Assembly: GCA_021234155.1 (NCBI GenBank)
Contig: JAJEKV010000111.1
Coordinates: 688,968 to 752,967 of the forward strand
Direction: 5' to 3'
Source: Isoetes taiwanensis
Lineage: Eukaryota > Streptophyta > Lycopodiopsida > Isoetales > Isoetaceae
DNA length: 64,000 bases
In this document: positions 1-12,029 of the stretch, in pieces
How the letters are laid out: each line of letters starts with the position of its first letter
How positions within the stretch are numbered: position 1 is the stretch's first letter
Program-made: the position numbers and the translations under genes
Notes under the pieces: model-generated
Told to the model about the DNA's origin: nothing
What the model saw: the letters and a program-made list of their open reading frames with translations, nothing else
The model's database searches: none

Positions 1-545
1 ACATATGTCCCTAGGATCGGCCCTCCTAAAACCGCTAGCTACACTAACAAAGCCACCTTTTATTAGCAAATAGAAACATCCTCACGTAATGACAACTTAA
101 CCTGCTTTCAAAATATGAAGATTGCTTTGAAAATTTTTCATTGAATTTGAGAGATTGTAGCAATATGAAAAGAGCATATCAAGACCATACATGGATTCTT
201 TTTCCCGCTTGGTTGTTTCCATAAACCATTATGTCATGTAAGAAGCATTGCAAGTCGCAAGAGATGCATTATCCGCAAGAAATGTAGGAAAGCAAACTCT
301 CTCGCATTAATCGTGTACATTCTAATTGCATGTAAAGTCGTCATATAGATGGATGTTAATTTGCGTAATAACAGCTTGCAAAACTTATAGCTGACCTTGA
401 GTTTGCGATTGAGCATGCCGCACCATGCCTTTTGTTGGATATTACCTCCATGCTGATTTTACATGTTAAAAGATGACTAAGCATGTGTTAATCTTCTCGC
501 TTGCCATGATCACACATCGTAGCACAAGCTTCTAGCTTTGCCCAC
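1..545. repeat. direct repeat, copy A
   Basis: This stretch returns at 1532-2097 in the same orientation with scattered substitutions and small indels. Both copies start with ACATATGTCCCTAGGATCG and end in a short internal duplication around AGCACAAGCTTCTAGCTTTG. I see no coding potential, terminal repeats or tail, so it is either a segmental tandem duplication with a unit of about 1.53 kb or two copies of one unknown element. The left edge of the window may cut it. Confidence 0.85.
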
Positions 546-1531
546 ACATCGAAAGCACAAGCTTCTAGCTTTGCCTTTTGCTTTTTCCGAGTTAAGAATT
601 AGTCGCTTTTACCAAGAGTGGCTCTCTTGCATCATTTTCATGCTTTGATTCCTTGGTTGAAGTTTCTTGAGGAACTGAAAAATTTCTATGCGGTAATCGC
701 TTTTTGTCTCGTGCACCATGAGATGGACAAACACAAAGAGCAAGTGTCGCCATTATGGCATATAAGATAAACATGCCTGCAGAAGTTACCATAAAGCATA
801 AAGAGTACTATTGCTCAAAGACATGGATTGATATATTTGTTCAGCCAAATCAAAACCTAAAAGAAATAACTTAGTGATACCGACCAAATTCTCTTTTCCA
901 ACAAGGCTATACATTCTTCAATTTATTCCCTGTTCTTCCATAGGTTTTGTTCAATCTTGTCAGAAGGGTCGAACTTCAACTTCTCAATCAAAAAACTATT
1001 TCCTGAAGGCTTAAGATTGAAGTGAAAACCTCTTCACAACTCTGTTTTGCTGCATGATAAGCACCAACATCATTTAAAATAGATATAGCCAAGAAGATTA
1101 AAGGTTTATATTCTAACTTGTTCTTCAAACCTTGAAGCGATTAAGTGAAGGAATGTAATCAGCCATTTCTTACCGTAAGCCAAATAAGATTCATATTCAC
1201 CCTTTGAGAAATTAGAAAGAATGTTATGTACACGAAGAACAAAATTTTTGGTTTGTTGCACGCCACCGATGTTGGGTTGCTTGAATCTTGAACAAAGTCA
1301 CCTAATCCGGCCCATGCCATGTCACAGCCATTGTTGCTTGCATCTTCAAGAGATCCCAAGAAGATGAACATGCTTTTCTACCTTCCATTGACAATCTCAA
1401 GCAATGTTGCCACAAAGAAAGACTAGGAAGAGGGTGCCTCCCCGTGTAGGCTATAACCCTCGTAAATAGTAGTAAATTTTAGCATGTGCCTTTTTTTTTC
1501 CACTCAAGTAGTCATGCATACCTTTTCCGAT
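546..1531. other. spacer between the two direct repeats, no gene seen
   Basis: AT-rich sequence with only short accidental reading frames. If the duplication is tandem, this spacer is the rest of the repeat unit. Confidence 0.5.
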
Positions 1532-2097
1532 ACATATGTCCCTAGGATCGACCCTCCTAAAACCGCTAGCTACACCAACAAAGCCACCATCTATTAGCAA
1601 ATAGAAACATCCGACAAAAATGACAAAATGATCCTCGTTTTCAAAATATGAAGATTGCTTGAAAATTTTTTCATTGAATTTGAGAGATTGTAGCAATATG
1701 AAAAAGCATATCAAGACCATACGCGGATTCTTTTTCCCCGCTGGTTGTTTCCATAAAACATTATGTCATGTAAGAAGCATAGCAAGCCGCAAGAGATGGA
1801 TTATCCGCAAAGAAATGTAGGAAAGCAAACTCTCTCGCATTAATCGTGGTACATTCTAATTGCATGTAAAGTCGCCGTATAGATGGACGCAATTTGCAGT
1901 ATAATAGTTGCAAAACTTATAGCTAACCTTGAGTTTGCGATTGAGCATGCCGCACCATGCCTTTGTTGGATAATACCTCCATGCTGATTTTACATGTTAA
2001 AGAGACGACTAAGCATGTGTTACTCAATCTTCGCTTGCCATCATCACACATCGTAGCACAAGCTTCTAGCTTTGCCCACACATCGTAGCACAAGTAG
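1532..2097. repeat. direct repeat, copy B
   Basis: Second copy of the sequence at 1-545, same orientation, offset about 1,531 bases. Its right end contains the same doubled CACACATCGTAGCACAAG motif. Frequent small differences show that the duplication is not recent. Confidence 0.85.
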
Positions 2098-2694
2098 AAG
2101 TATGAAAAGCCCAAGAGAAGTATTTGCGTAAGTAGTGTAAAGGTTTGCACTTGACATTATAAATAGGAGTCTTCATACTTGATATCCGCTTCCATTTTCT
2201 CGCAATTTGTGTTATGCCAGAAGTTATGAGATATCTGCACTTACATCGGGCCGATCAAACTTATGGTATGAACCCGTTGCCTATGCATTTGGAAGTTATG
2301 CCTCTCAGAATCTTAACTAAAACCAAGACATCCTGCAATCGTAGTAAAAGTTTCAAAATATAACAAACCAAGACATCTCGAATCGTAGTAAAAGTTTCAA
2401 AATATAACAATGAGAAACAAAAGGGGCAAAGAATATTGCAATCGTTGAACCATCCGAGTCCAACTACTCTTCCTCCAAGCAACGATGTTTCATGGAGTCT
2501 CAAACAAGTATGCTCCAAGCAAAGATGTTGATGTGCTATGCTCTAAGCAAATATTAACATTGAAACTAATCTTAGCTTCTCGAAAATGAAACGAAACTAA
2601 TCGGGCTCTTTTGGGTTTGACAACATAACTCATTGTTGAAGCGTAATAAGTAAAATTCAAGATGCCCGTAAACGTATACTTGGAGCATTAAGTC
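2098..2694. other. no gene seen; expected last exon of eL43 absent here
   Basis: Holds a short local duplication (GTAGTAAAAGTTTCAAAATATAAC near 2340 and 2386, in part). The last coding exon of the ribosomal protein gene to the right should lie here on the minus strand, but I find nothing resembling its usual Arg-rich C-terminus. Confidence 0.5.
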
Positions 2695-2700
2695 ACTTAC

Positions 2701-3139
2701 TTTAATGTGTAAGCCCCACCAGCTTTAACCTTCCCACAGCCTTTACAAGTCCAAATTCCCACCGCCTTCCTCTTCACGGCGAACTGTCCAAAACAACATG
2801 TTACCAAAGAATCTAACAAAAAAAACTTATCCCATCATGATACCTTTCCTCAGAATTCGCAGAAGTACTTCGAATATTGGCTAACTTCCATTTTCTTGAT
2901 CTGCTTTTGCAAACTGGCACCATAACGTGTGCCTACAACATAGAGCCCAAGCAATAAAATTTAACAGGAAAATACTCGCTATAAATTGAGATTGAACGCA
3001 ACCATCATACCATATTTGCCGATGATTCCAGCCTTCTTAGTTCTTTTTGCCTGAAGAAGAAGAAAATAAAGGAGCACATATGAGAAGGAGCAGACCTACA
3101 ATCTGACATGTTGCAGAGAGCTTGTATCGAGCTTACCAT
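2701..3139 (-). pseudogene. RPL37A: 60S ribosomal protein eL43 (L37a) gene, broken
   Basis: eL43 is a small zinc-finger protein of the large ribosomal subunit. Four minus-strand exons are visible: 3139-3137 (only ATG, donor GTAAGC), 3050-3011 (start AKRTKKAGIIGKYG), 2932-2844 ([17 protein letters not shown]) and 2783-2701 ([11 protein letters not shown], then [14 protein letters not shown]). All introns are GT-AG and the phases match. An exon holding only ATG is, as I recall, typical of plant RPL37A genes. Two defects: the second Cys of the first CxxC zinc pair is TGA (2852-2850), and after the donor at 2700 no last exon follows. Known eL43 is about 92 residues; about 70 are encoded here. The identity is clear. 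The call of pseudogene rests on the stop and the missing exon; a base error at the stop is possible but would not supply the exon. Confidence 0.85.
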
Positions 3140-4617
3140 TTTGAGGGCTTAAGACGACGAATTTAACACGGGCGGGCAAGGTGTGTGTCGGCTCTTTTTC
3201 AAGGCTAGCGGTAGAAATGGCCTTGGCAAACCTCCAAAAGAAAGGTTGAAGAAGCTATGCATATCTACTTGACTAACCTTTGTCTTGCCATCGCCCAAAG
3301 ACCTTTCAAATTGATACTTACATCAAAGAGGAAAAATAATCCTTCTGCCTACTTTCTCTTCTAAAAAGAAGTGACAACCATATTAGAAGCCCCCTCTTCG
3401 CTTGGGAAAGAAAAATACCTCTCAAGAATGTGTGTACCGTAATCGCTTTCAACAAAACTGCAGACTTTGGGGGTAGAGGCCTTTCTGCATAGTCTTCCAT
3501 GTCATCTTCATCAGCTTGCATGAAATTCTCTAACAATGGCCCAAAATTTATAAGTAGTGCCCTGGAGAACCTTAAGTGCCAATGGCCTCGGGTAATGCGC
3601 AAAGCGAGGCTTCAGCTCTACATCATATGTCTTGTTGGCACGCCTATATTTCTCATGAGTAGAAAATCCTCGGTGCCCATTTCACATTGTCCGAATATAT
3701 GCTTGCATCACAAAGATACGTTGTTTCCTCGACCAATCCCTAAAATCATCCAACACCAATTATCATTCTACTTTGATTTAACAATTTGTAATAACTATCC
3801 AACATATATCCTAATTTCGACAATGTAGTATGTTTGTAGAAACTCTAACTAAAAATTTATCATATGTCAAACAAAATTGCCAAGTTCATTGGCGATCTAA
3901 AGCTCTCGTTTTGATTAAGAAAATAATAAAGAGAAAAGATCCAGAAAAGACAAAAGATCCAGAAAAGAGAAAAACTTGGGATCAAGTAGACTAACCTGAA
4001 GGAAAAGTCATTCTTAGCCCAGCCATGTTGTCCAAGGGGCGAGAATGTTACCCCAAATGGTCGCAAAGGCCGCTACCACTACCACTGGCTGAAAAAGCAA
4101 AGGGAATGCACGACATTGGAAATAGAGGAAGGCAACCATGAAGACCCACCAGCCGGACCAATAGCCAGATCCAATATAAAGGTTAGTCCTGCCATAGCCA
4201 CTCTCTAAAACTCTAGGACCGTCACTTTGCAGCCGATTTGGGGTAGCCCAAACTGTAGAGCCAGAAAACATCTCTAGGCAGTTGATTCTTGTGGCAGCCA
4301 CAAGCAAAACCGACAGAAAGGGAAATGCCACGAAGAAAACATCACCAACAAACAAAATGCTCCAAATCCCAAGACTTCAATCCCAAAGACACAAATGAAT
4401 CGAATTGGCAAGGAAAGGCGCCTCAATAGCATCAACACAGAAGAAAAGAAGAAAGCAAGCGGAAGAAACAAAACCGAAAAATCGAAGGATAAAAATAAAA
4501 GTAACAAAACGAACGGCCAAAAATGCCATCAGACTATCACAAAACGCCTTTATTATTATATATAGATAATTAAGTGCTAATCCTAAAGTTTTCCGCGCAC
4601 TCAATCCAAATAACATC
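3140..4617. other. no recognised gene; one possible minus-strand exon
   Basis: At 3602-3430 on the minus strand an open frame reads through residues such as INFGPLLENFMQADEDD and AERPLPPKSAVLLK, followed by GTAC at a possible donor. It has the look of a real exon, but I do not recognise it and find no partner exon. The rest is AT-rich with only small frames. Confidence 0.3.
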
Positions 4618-5505
4618 ATGAATTATTTTAAAAGCAATGGGAAAGATGGTTGGTTGTCTGTGGATGGCATCGTACTCTGTATAACAGGTATGTTTTCTAT
4701 TTTCTTTATCAGAGGGCCTTATGCTATGCTACTGCAACTTGCAAATGACAATGCAAGAAGTGAAGCTATGTTTGCAAATCTTGGGCACTTTTCTATAAGA
4801 TCAATCCATGTAGTAAAGTTTGAAACCTAATGGCTAGATATTGGCTTGGAAATAAGAATGAGTTTTATTGATAGTCATTCCATGCTTTTGCCTAAAATTG
4901 CAAGCGACTAATATCTCATTATTTATCTTGTCACATGCAAGCCAAGCTTGTTGCGTCATACTTGATATTAAAACATCCCTTTGGATACTATGCAAGAGAA
5001 TTTGAAGTTCTAGGGGAAATCAGCATACCCAACTATCTATGGCCCATATAAAATTTTTATTACTGTTGCTGCACGGCTTGAAGCATTTGGTCCATCATTT
5101 GGAACATCCTCTTTCATCCTATATGACTATACTCCTTTCGGCTTGTCAAATGATATTGGAAACACAGACTTGGGAGTAAGCATGGGATGATGCCTCTGTT
5201 TTGCGGACTTGTTTAGTTGGTTTCAAATACGTCTTTCAAGAGATTCTAAGATTCTCCCAGCTCCAATGACAAGCATGATATTTTATCTTGTCTTGGTCTA
5301 CATTGACGGTTGGATCCAGGGTTTCCTTTAGATTCTAACCCTCACAATGACTTTAATTTTTTGGTCTACCTGCTTTTATTATAGAGATTCCTATTTAACC
5401 ATATCTAAGACATCATTACAATTCGGGCACAAATATTTTTTTAATACAACAACACATGTAACACATATGACACATATAATATCATTACAAATGTTTTCTA
5501 GTTCG
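4618..5505. other. AT-rich stretch, nothing supported
   Basis: Only short open frames without domain similarity. No repeats or structural RNA seen. Confidence 0.4.
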
Positions 5506-5850
5506 TTCGTCAATTCTTAAGGCCCCGAAGGGGCCAAATTTTTTTTGGGTTAACACACAAACCATTACATCCAACACTCTAAAATTAAATCCCCCTTGAA
5601 ACCCCCTTTGGTTTGGGTGCATATTCACACGGGGGGTGTCTCGGGGCATCGAGAGCTGTTGAATAGGCATATTCACCCTTTATTCATTAATCTACACCGT
5701 ACATAAAGTTCCTCATTTGTGGGGTATGCATGTACAAAATTTGCTATACTATATAACAAGATTTGCAAAATACTATAAGATTTAAGGTAATATACTGCAT
5801 GGTGTTGGTTTTGTACATGCGAAACATAATCTTAGGGGCTCGGAAAGTGG
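5506..5850. repeat. dispersed repeat, copy 1 (block order A-B)
   Basis: Two blocks are shared with 9105-9420. Block A (about 5515-5640) holds GGCCCCGAAGGGGCC, a palindrome, and GGGTGCATATTCACACGGGG. Block B (about 5665-5850) holds CCGTACATAAAGTTCCTC and GTACAAAATTTGCTATACT. In the other copy block A is reversed and follows block B, so the copies are related by an inversion. Both blocks start near GCATATTCAC, which could be a terminal repeat. No coding sequence. Confidence 0.75.
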
Positions 5851-6825
5851 CTGAATGTGCAAGCAACAGTTATGGAGGTCATTATGACATCATTGCCAGT
5901 AATGCGGTTGGCTCCTTGCTTAGGTGTTCCGACCCCTATGTGTGGCAAAGTCCTAGGCGCTTCACACAATTTCCGGTTCAAAAAATAATTTTTTGATTCA
6001 CTTGAAATATAGTAAGATATACGGCCGATCCAAAAACAGGCGTATAAGGATTTTTTCGATTCATTTTTCTATAGATAGGATTTTTTCTGGAACAAAAAAT
6101 AAGTTATAGGAGTTTTTAATATCGTTAGTTAGTAAAGAATAAGTTCAGGAACCAAGGAACAAGTTCCACACGCACGCTTCACATCTCATTAGAGGGAGCT
6201 AATATGGAAGACTTTTAACTTTGGTGCAGTAAGCTACTCATTGACAAAATATTACTCATTAGAGGCGCATTTTCCTAGGAACATGACCTGTTTATGTTAT
6301 TTTTGCTATAATTTAATACTATATTGTGCTTTTTTTGTAGGCTACAAATTTGTTTTAGTATCCTTTTCTTTATGAGATCTGAAGGAAATTTTCCGAATCA
6401 AAACTTTATTAGTAGGATAGGTCCCATTCAAATCTGCAGATGCTTGTTCATCCTAAAGCTAGAAGGAAAATTTTCCATTCATTTCAAATACTTTACCATA
6501 CACTGCCCGACCCGGATGGGTGAGGACACACCGATATGTCTATAAGGTGGGGGAGTAGATCATATCCATGGGAGAAGCAGCTATACATATCTATCTTATA
6601 TATATTCTTATAGAGGGCTGTTTGGCTTGACGAACACTTGATATTTGGGGCGTGTGGCGGGATAAACGGCTGTAATATGCAGGAACAATGGTAAGGATAT
6701 TGTTGATAATGTGGTTCATCATGGCCTTGCAATTTTGCTGATGTTGCAAATCTAGTGGTAGCCAAAGCGTATCGATTGACGACATGCTCTGATGCACTAA
6801 GGAAGGATGTGAGAGGAGATATTGC
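5851..6825. other. AT-rich stretch, nothing supported
   Basis: Short frames only. No recognisable repeat apart from the edges of its neighbours. Confidence 0.4.
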
Positions 6826-7580
6826 GCCAAGACATTGATTGATTACCCTGGCGAGGAAGCAACCACATCTTTTCTGTTTTGATTTTGAGCAGGGCCGCTC
6901 TCTTGTTTGAAGCATGTTTTGAGCATGTCTCTATTTTGGATTGCAATAGAAGATTCTAAACTCGATGAAACTTTCATGCAGTGTGAGAGATGGAAGGGGG
7001 AAAATGAAGGTAAAAAGGCAAAGAGAAATAAAGAAGAAAAAAGAAAAAGGAAAAAAGAGCATGAGAAAAGAGGAGGGGAAAGGAAAAAAAAGGAAGGGAC
7101 CGAGAAAAGGCACCGAGAAAAAGAAAAAGGTGAGGATAGAAGGAAAATGGAAGGGAAAAAGAGCATGAGAAATATGGGAAGAGCAAAAGGGTGGATAAAA
7201 AGAGGGGAAATTGACATGGGAAATGGAAAAAGAAAGGGGAGGAGAGGGGGAACGGAAAAAGAGCTTTGGGAAAGGGGAATATGGGAAAAGGAGGAAAAGG
7301 GAATAGACAAAGGACACGGGAAGAGGGGGAAGAGAAAAAGGGAAGGGAAGAGAAAAGTGGTAAGGAAAATGTAAGCGAAAAAGGAATGGCAAAAAGGAAA
7401 AGAGGAAATGGCAGGGAAAAAGGGCATGAAAAAGGGGGTACGGGCAAAGGAAAAGAGGAAATGCGGAAAAGAGAAAGGAAAGAAGGGAATAGGAAAAGGG
7501 CGAGCAAATGGGAAAAAAGGAAGGGAAGAGAACAGAGGAGAAGGAAAGGGAAGGAAACAAGGGCACGAGAAATTAATGTT
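6826..7580 (+). repeat. polypurine repeat, copy 1 (plus strand)
   Basis: From about 6990 to 7575 the plus strand is almost entirely A and G. It is not simple sequence: it aligns in order with the reverse complement of 23585-22985, sharing for example AAAAAGGCAAAGAGAAATAA (tract 1 about 7011, tract 2 near 23572), GAAATTGACATGGGAAA and ACAAAGGACACGGG. A non-purine leader (CCAAGACATTGATTGATTAC, about 6829) precedes it. The long open frames on both strands here come from the lack of stop codons in purine-only sequence and are not genes. The copy is about half the length of copy 2, so it is truncated at its far end. Confidence 0.8.
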
Positions 7581-9104
7581 AAGTCTGTCTTCACAGGGCA
7601 CTATATAGTCTATAAAAAGGCAGGTTATGCATTGGATTTGTTAGGTGGGAATGTGTGGAAGAATCTGGTCTCCCCTTGCAAATTAAGCTCTAACCATCAT
7701 CATTGAAGGAAGTCTATTTCACTCTTGCAGCACATTAAGGCAGTCTAGATGTGCCATTGTTTCAAGGCATAGCCATCTAACTGACTCTGATCTTTATAAG
7801 TACCTTTTTATGGGTAACATCTAGTGGAATTTGAAATTGCCAACATCTATAGACATCCTCTTCAGACTATGTGTATTTATATGCAGTTTTAATGCTTCAA
7901 TAATGAATGGATCTTGAAAGAAATAGATAGCAAGAAGTCCAACGTTTCAACGAGCAATAAAAATATTGAATCTTCTGAAGTGATAAACAACTTGTCCATG
8001 AGAACAGCATGTAATAGCATTCCTAGAACTTTAAGTTCCAAATGGGGTGATTTCCTTAAAGCATTAATGCATGCTTCTTTTGATAAATATTATAATGTAC
8101 AAGGTATTCTTCATTGGGACTATCGTTTTTCTCTGGTTGTAGTAGTATATGCAAGTCCCATATTGGCTCTTCATAAATGTTCTCTTCTGATGAGCACTCC
8201 TCGTGCATGTATAAGTGTTTGAGCTTCAATTTTGTAAGCATCCAAGCTGTGAGGCAGAATGAGTAGTTGTTTTCCTTGATGAGCTGAGAACTTATCAAAG
8301 CCATGGTGGAGCCAATTATTAAGACGTCTTGTACCTTTGATGGGGATATAAAAGGAGGTGAAGCAACACTTGGACAGTATTTGGGGATTTGGCTTGTAGC
8401 AGATACAAAATGATGAGTAGACACTGTCCTAACAGCTCAATCAAAATGCTATAAACAAAAATACATACATGTTTAATGAAGGAAAAGTGCAATGTCTTCA
8501 CTTCTGTGCCACATGTAATCCTCACATCCAACCCCGAACTATCTAGTCCAACTATCGCTGCCTCGTCCAAGTGATGTAGAAAGTAGTGAAATCGTACCTC
8601 AATGCTATTTTACAAATTCCTGCATAAGCATACAAGTAGCACATGTACCTCAACTTTAAGTCCTTTGTCATGATAACAAAGTGCCTTCAGTGCCTTCTAT
8701 GATGGCATCCGGATTCATGCCATCTATGATGTCTGAGGAAGAATGAGCAAGTACAGCTTGCCCCCAATTTTCGAAATCTTTGATAGCTACGGTAGTCTTC
8801 CCCATGAATGCAACAAAACTCGTTAGGAATCCCAAGATCATGAATTGAATCCCGTAAAAAAGCTTGTAACCATTACTTGAAAGCTAAGATTTTGTGGACC
8901 AGAATGGACCATATTAATGATGTCAAACCAACAAGGGAGTCAAATACCAGAATCAGTATAGATCACAATCATTATGACAAAACATTGTCTACAAATGTCA
9001 TACATATAAATTCATGGAATCTTGAACCAAAATGAGCAGGTCTTCTGTACTTGGTGACCAGAGTTGGATGTCAGCTTGATTCCATGCATTACAAACTTAT
9101 AAAA
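7581..9104. other. no secure gene; weak coding traces on the minus strand
   Basis: On the minus strand 8800-8660 reads FENWGQAVLAHSSSDIIDGM in an open frame and 8575-8480 reads DEAAIVGLDSSGLDVRIT. The second resembles the core of DUF2470-type domains (a hydrophobic strand, then LDxxGxxV), but the similarity is from memory and weak. An open frame at 8424-8056, minus strand, is unrecognised. Nothing else stands out. Confidence 0.25.
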
Positions 9105-9420
9105 TGATGTATTCGCCCCTTATTCCTTAATCTATACCGTACATAAAGTTCCTCGTTTGTGGGGTATGCAAGTACAAAATTTGCTATACTGTATAACAAG
9201 ATTCGCAAAATACTATAAGATTTCAAGCAGAATACTATATGGTGTTGATTTCGTACGTGCAAAATACAATTATGAAGGCTCTCGCTGCCCTACGTCACCC
9301 CCCGTGTGAATATGCACCCAAACAAAAGGGGGTTTAAGGGGGAATTTAATTTTAAGTTGTGTAATGTAATGGTTTGTGTTATAACTTTAAGAAAATTTTG
9401 CCCCTTCGGGGCAAAAAACA
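9105..9420. repeat. dispersed repeat, copy 2 (block A inverted)
   Basis: Block B (about 9110-9290: CCGTACATAAAGTTCCTCGT, GTACAAAATTTGCTATACT) lies in the same orientation as at 5665-5850. Block A follows it as its reverse complement (CCCCCCGTGTGAATATGCAC, then TTGCCCCTTCGGGGCAA). A partial repeat of ATGTAATGGTTTGTGTTA recurs at 9452. Confidence 0.75.
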
Positions 9421-12029
9421 AACAATATAATATCACACTTGGAAACATTAGATGTAATGGTTTGTGTTAAATTAAAAAAAATTTGGCCCCTTCAAGGCCT
9501 TGCCTAAAACAATATAGTCGTGAGAGCACTTAAACCAATATAGTCGTGAGGCACGTATATTTAAAAAATGCCATATATGTTGTGGGGAATAATCAAACAT
9601 CTCCACAAGTGGATCGTGTTATAGCATTGCAAGGCAACTTAAATGGATGGGCATAAACTCTGAAATGAACGTAAATACTTGAGCACTTCAGCTTCAGAAT
9701 AAGCACAACTTTTACAACACTTCTCTAACTTCCAACATAACCCATTACAAAATATCCCCAATATCCCCAATCATATGAACACTGCAACCTATTCCATTCC
9801 AGGTACAACATGCCATTCTAGATACAACATAGTTGTCACGTTATGGACGCCAATTTGGATGTCAATTTTTTCGTAAGGCAAGTAGCCAAGCTATAGAATT
9901 CATCTTTGATTATTTCCAATCTCTACTTGATAGGTCCTACGTACACGAGACGACAAAATCCATAGAAGCTAATATGTCATGCTAGATATTAATATTTGTA
10001 GTTTTTTTTTTTTTTTAATTATTGCAAATTGATCTACACAATTGGAGACAAAGAAGATATACCAACAAGGAAACAAACATATTAGCATATCGAAAATGCC
10101 AAAAGATCTACACAATTAGAGACAAATAAAATATACCAACTTAGATTCATGCTCATCTGGCACCAAGTAGTCATCATGTCAATATATATATCAATCATAT
10201 CTATACTCAAGGGGCTGCGCCCCGTATTTAACAAGCATTTACCGACGAAAAGAATGCTAAATTTGTACAAGACTAAATTTTAAATTTAACGTGAACTAAG
10301 TTTTGTGTCAAGACTCAAGACACATACCAGGGATGCAACTACTGGCGAACAGATGGCCTTCATATCCCCTCAACAACAAGCATATTGTCTATACATGAAG
10401 GGAGCGTGTCTTCCAGGCCCTAAACTTGTAACATCCGTGTTTAATTTATCGAGTGTACAAGATCAAACACAATTGCGGGCTTAAGATCAAGTCGACAGGG
10501 AGTTTGAGCTCTCTTTCTATGACCTGTGAACCGCTCTTCTCAAAATGTAAAATCTTTTGATATGAATTCCTTCGGGCAGTGAAGCCAACTTCGTTAAGGT
10601 GCATGGCGTTTATAACAATGAGAAGATTGCATCTCGCTCAAAAACATGCAATTTGGAGAACTTCCAATACAAGAGTCCAAAAGATATTCAGGTTGTGGCG
10701 ATATTTTGAAGAGACGGGTTTCTTGGCAACAAATAACTGATGTGCAACTTCATTGATCGTGCTTTCTGTAAAAATGCCTCTCAGGCAAAAAGATTTATCT
10801 TTGGAGTTTGCTTCGACAATCTAAAAACAATGAAAGCCGGTGAGCTCTAGGAGGTAAAGGCATTAACACTTTAAACCGTAAAAATATCTAAGATAAAATG
10901 ACTTTTCGATCAAATATTGGCTTGAGAGATATTCAAATTAATCACATTGAACTCACAATTACGCAGCTTAGAGATCTCATGCTCATCTCGAGATAAGGAT
11001 AGGAAGATAATAGCACACAATACAAATGAAAATTGAGAAATAGTATATAATCTAACAAATGAATTACTTGGAGTATGCCTTATATTGCCGCATGCCCCTG
11101 TGATTGCCATCAATTTCTCTCATTTCCTTAGCGCCTTGATTCAGGCAATAAGAATGGTCAGCCGTATCCTTCAGCCGAGTAATACTTAACAAGTGGAAAA
11201 ATAGGGCGAGCCGCGGAAGCATACGATCTTCATTTCTATAAAACTAATGAACCGTTGAAACCGGATCGAGCATTATGTAAAATGGGCATGCAAATGGAGT
11301 CAGAAATGTAATGCGATACCCGATGGATAACTAGGCGTCCGCTAGATCCGACCGTGCCATACCATACTGATGCGGACGCCGCATCCCCAAAGACCGCAAA
11401 ACCAATCAGGGGCCTCGAAACCCTAAAATTTGAATGGCCTCCAAACCGTAAGCTGAAGGGCTTCTACATGTAAGAATGGTTGCTGCCGTACTTTACAGCT
11501 TCTCTAAATAAATTTTTCAATCTGGATATCGAAGTGCTTGCCCTAGATATTAAACCCTAAAAAGAACCCTAAAAAGAACCAGCACAAAAACCACCACAGG
11601 ATTTGCCCCTTTCCTAAAATCAATGGCTCACAAAAGATTGCACTCTAGAAATACTCTTTAGTACACCTGGATGAATACGGCCACCAAATCATATAAAAAC
11701 CTTAGAGAAAACAGTACAAAAACATAAAAACAACCCCCCTGTTATTTTGCTACATATTCACCCCTATCTGCATCTAACTTTGCATAAACATGCACATCAT
11801 TAATTCAGGTGCAAGGAAGAGGCTCATGAACCATAGATTGAAGCAACCCTGAGAACCTCATAATTGCAATGTCAAACAATATGAGGATTCTACTTCCAAT
11901 ATCTCTATTGAAGGAAAGATGGGGATTAAAGTTCTTGAGGCATTACAAAATCTACATGCAACAACATACGCATTGTAGACTTATTTCAAGTTAAACACTT
12001 CATATTTGAAGGATGAGGAGTTTAAGAAT
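9421..12029. other. long stretch without a secure gene
   Basis: Contains a T run at about 10001-10017 and a repeated TAGAGACAAA/ATACCAAC segment near 10030-10140. On the minus strand, 10830-10680 is an open frame (LRGIFTESTINEVAHQLFVA) bounded by a possible acceptor and donor, which looks like a decayed exon I cannot name. Telo-box-like AAACCCTAAA occurs at about 11409 and 11556, the latter next to a doubled CCCTAAAAAGAA. No complete gene can be built. Confidence 0.35.

Noticed and set aside
4014-4619. Overlapping minus-strand hydrophobic frames rich in Phe and Leu
   Set aside because: Composition follows the AT-rich, A-rich plus strand; no start context, splice partner or recognisable membrane family.
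11400-11590. Interstitial telomere repeats
   Set aside because: Only isolated AAACCCTAAA boxes, not an array of TTTAGGG units; such boxes are common in plant promoters.
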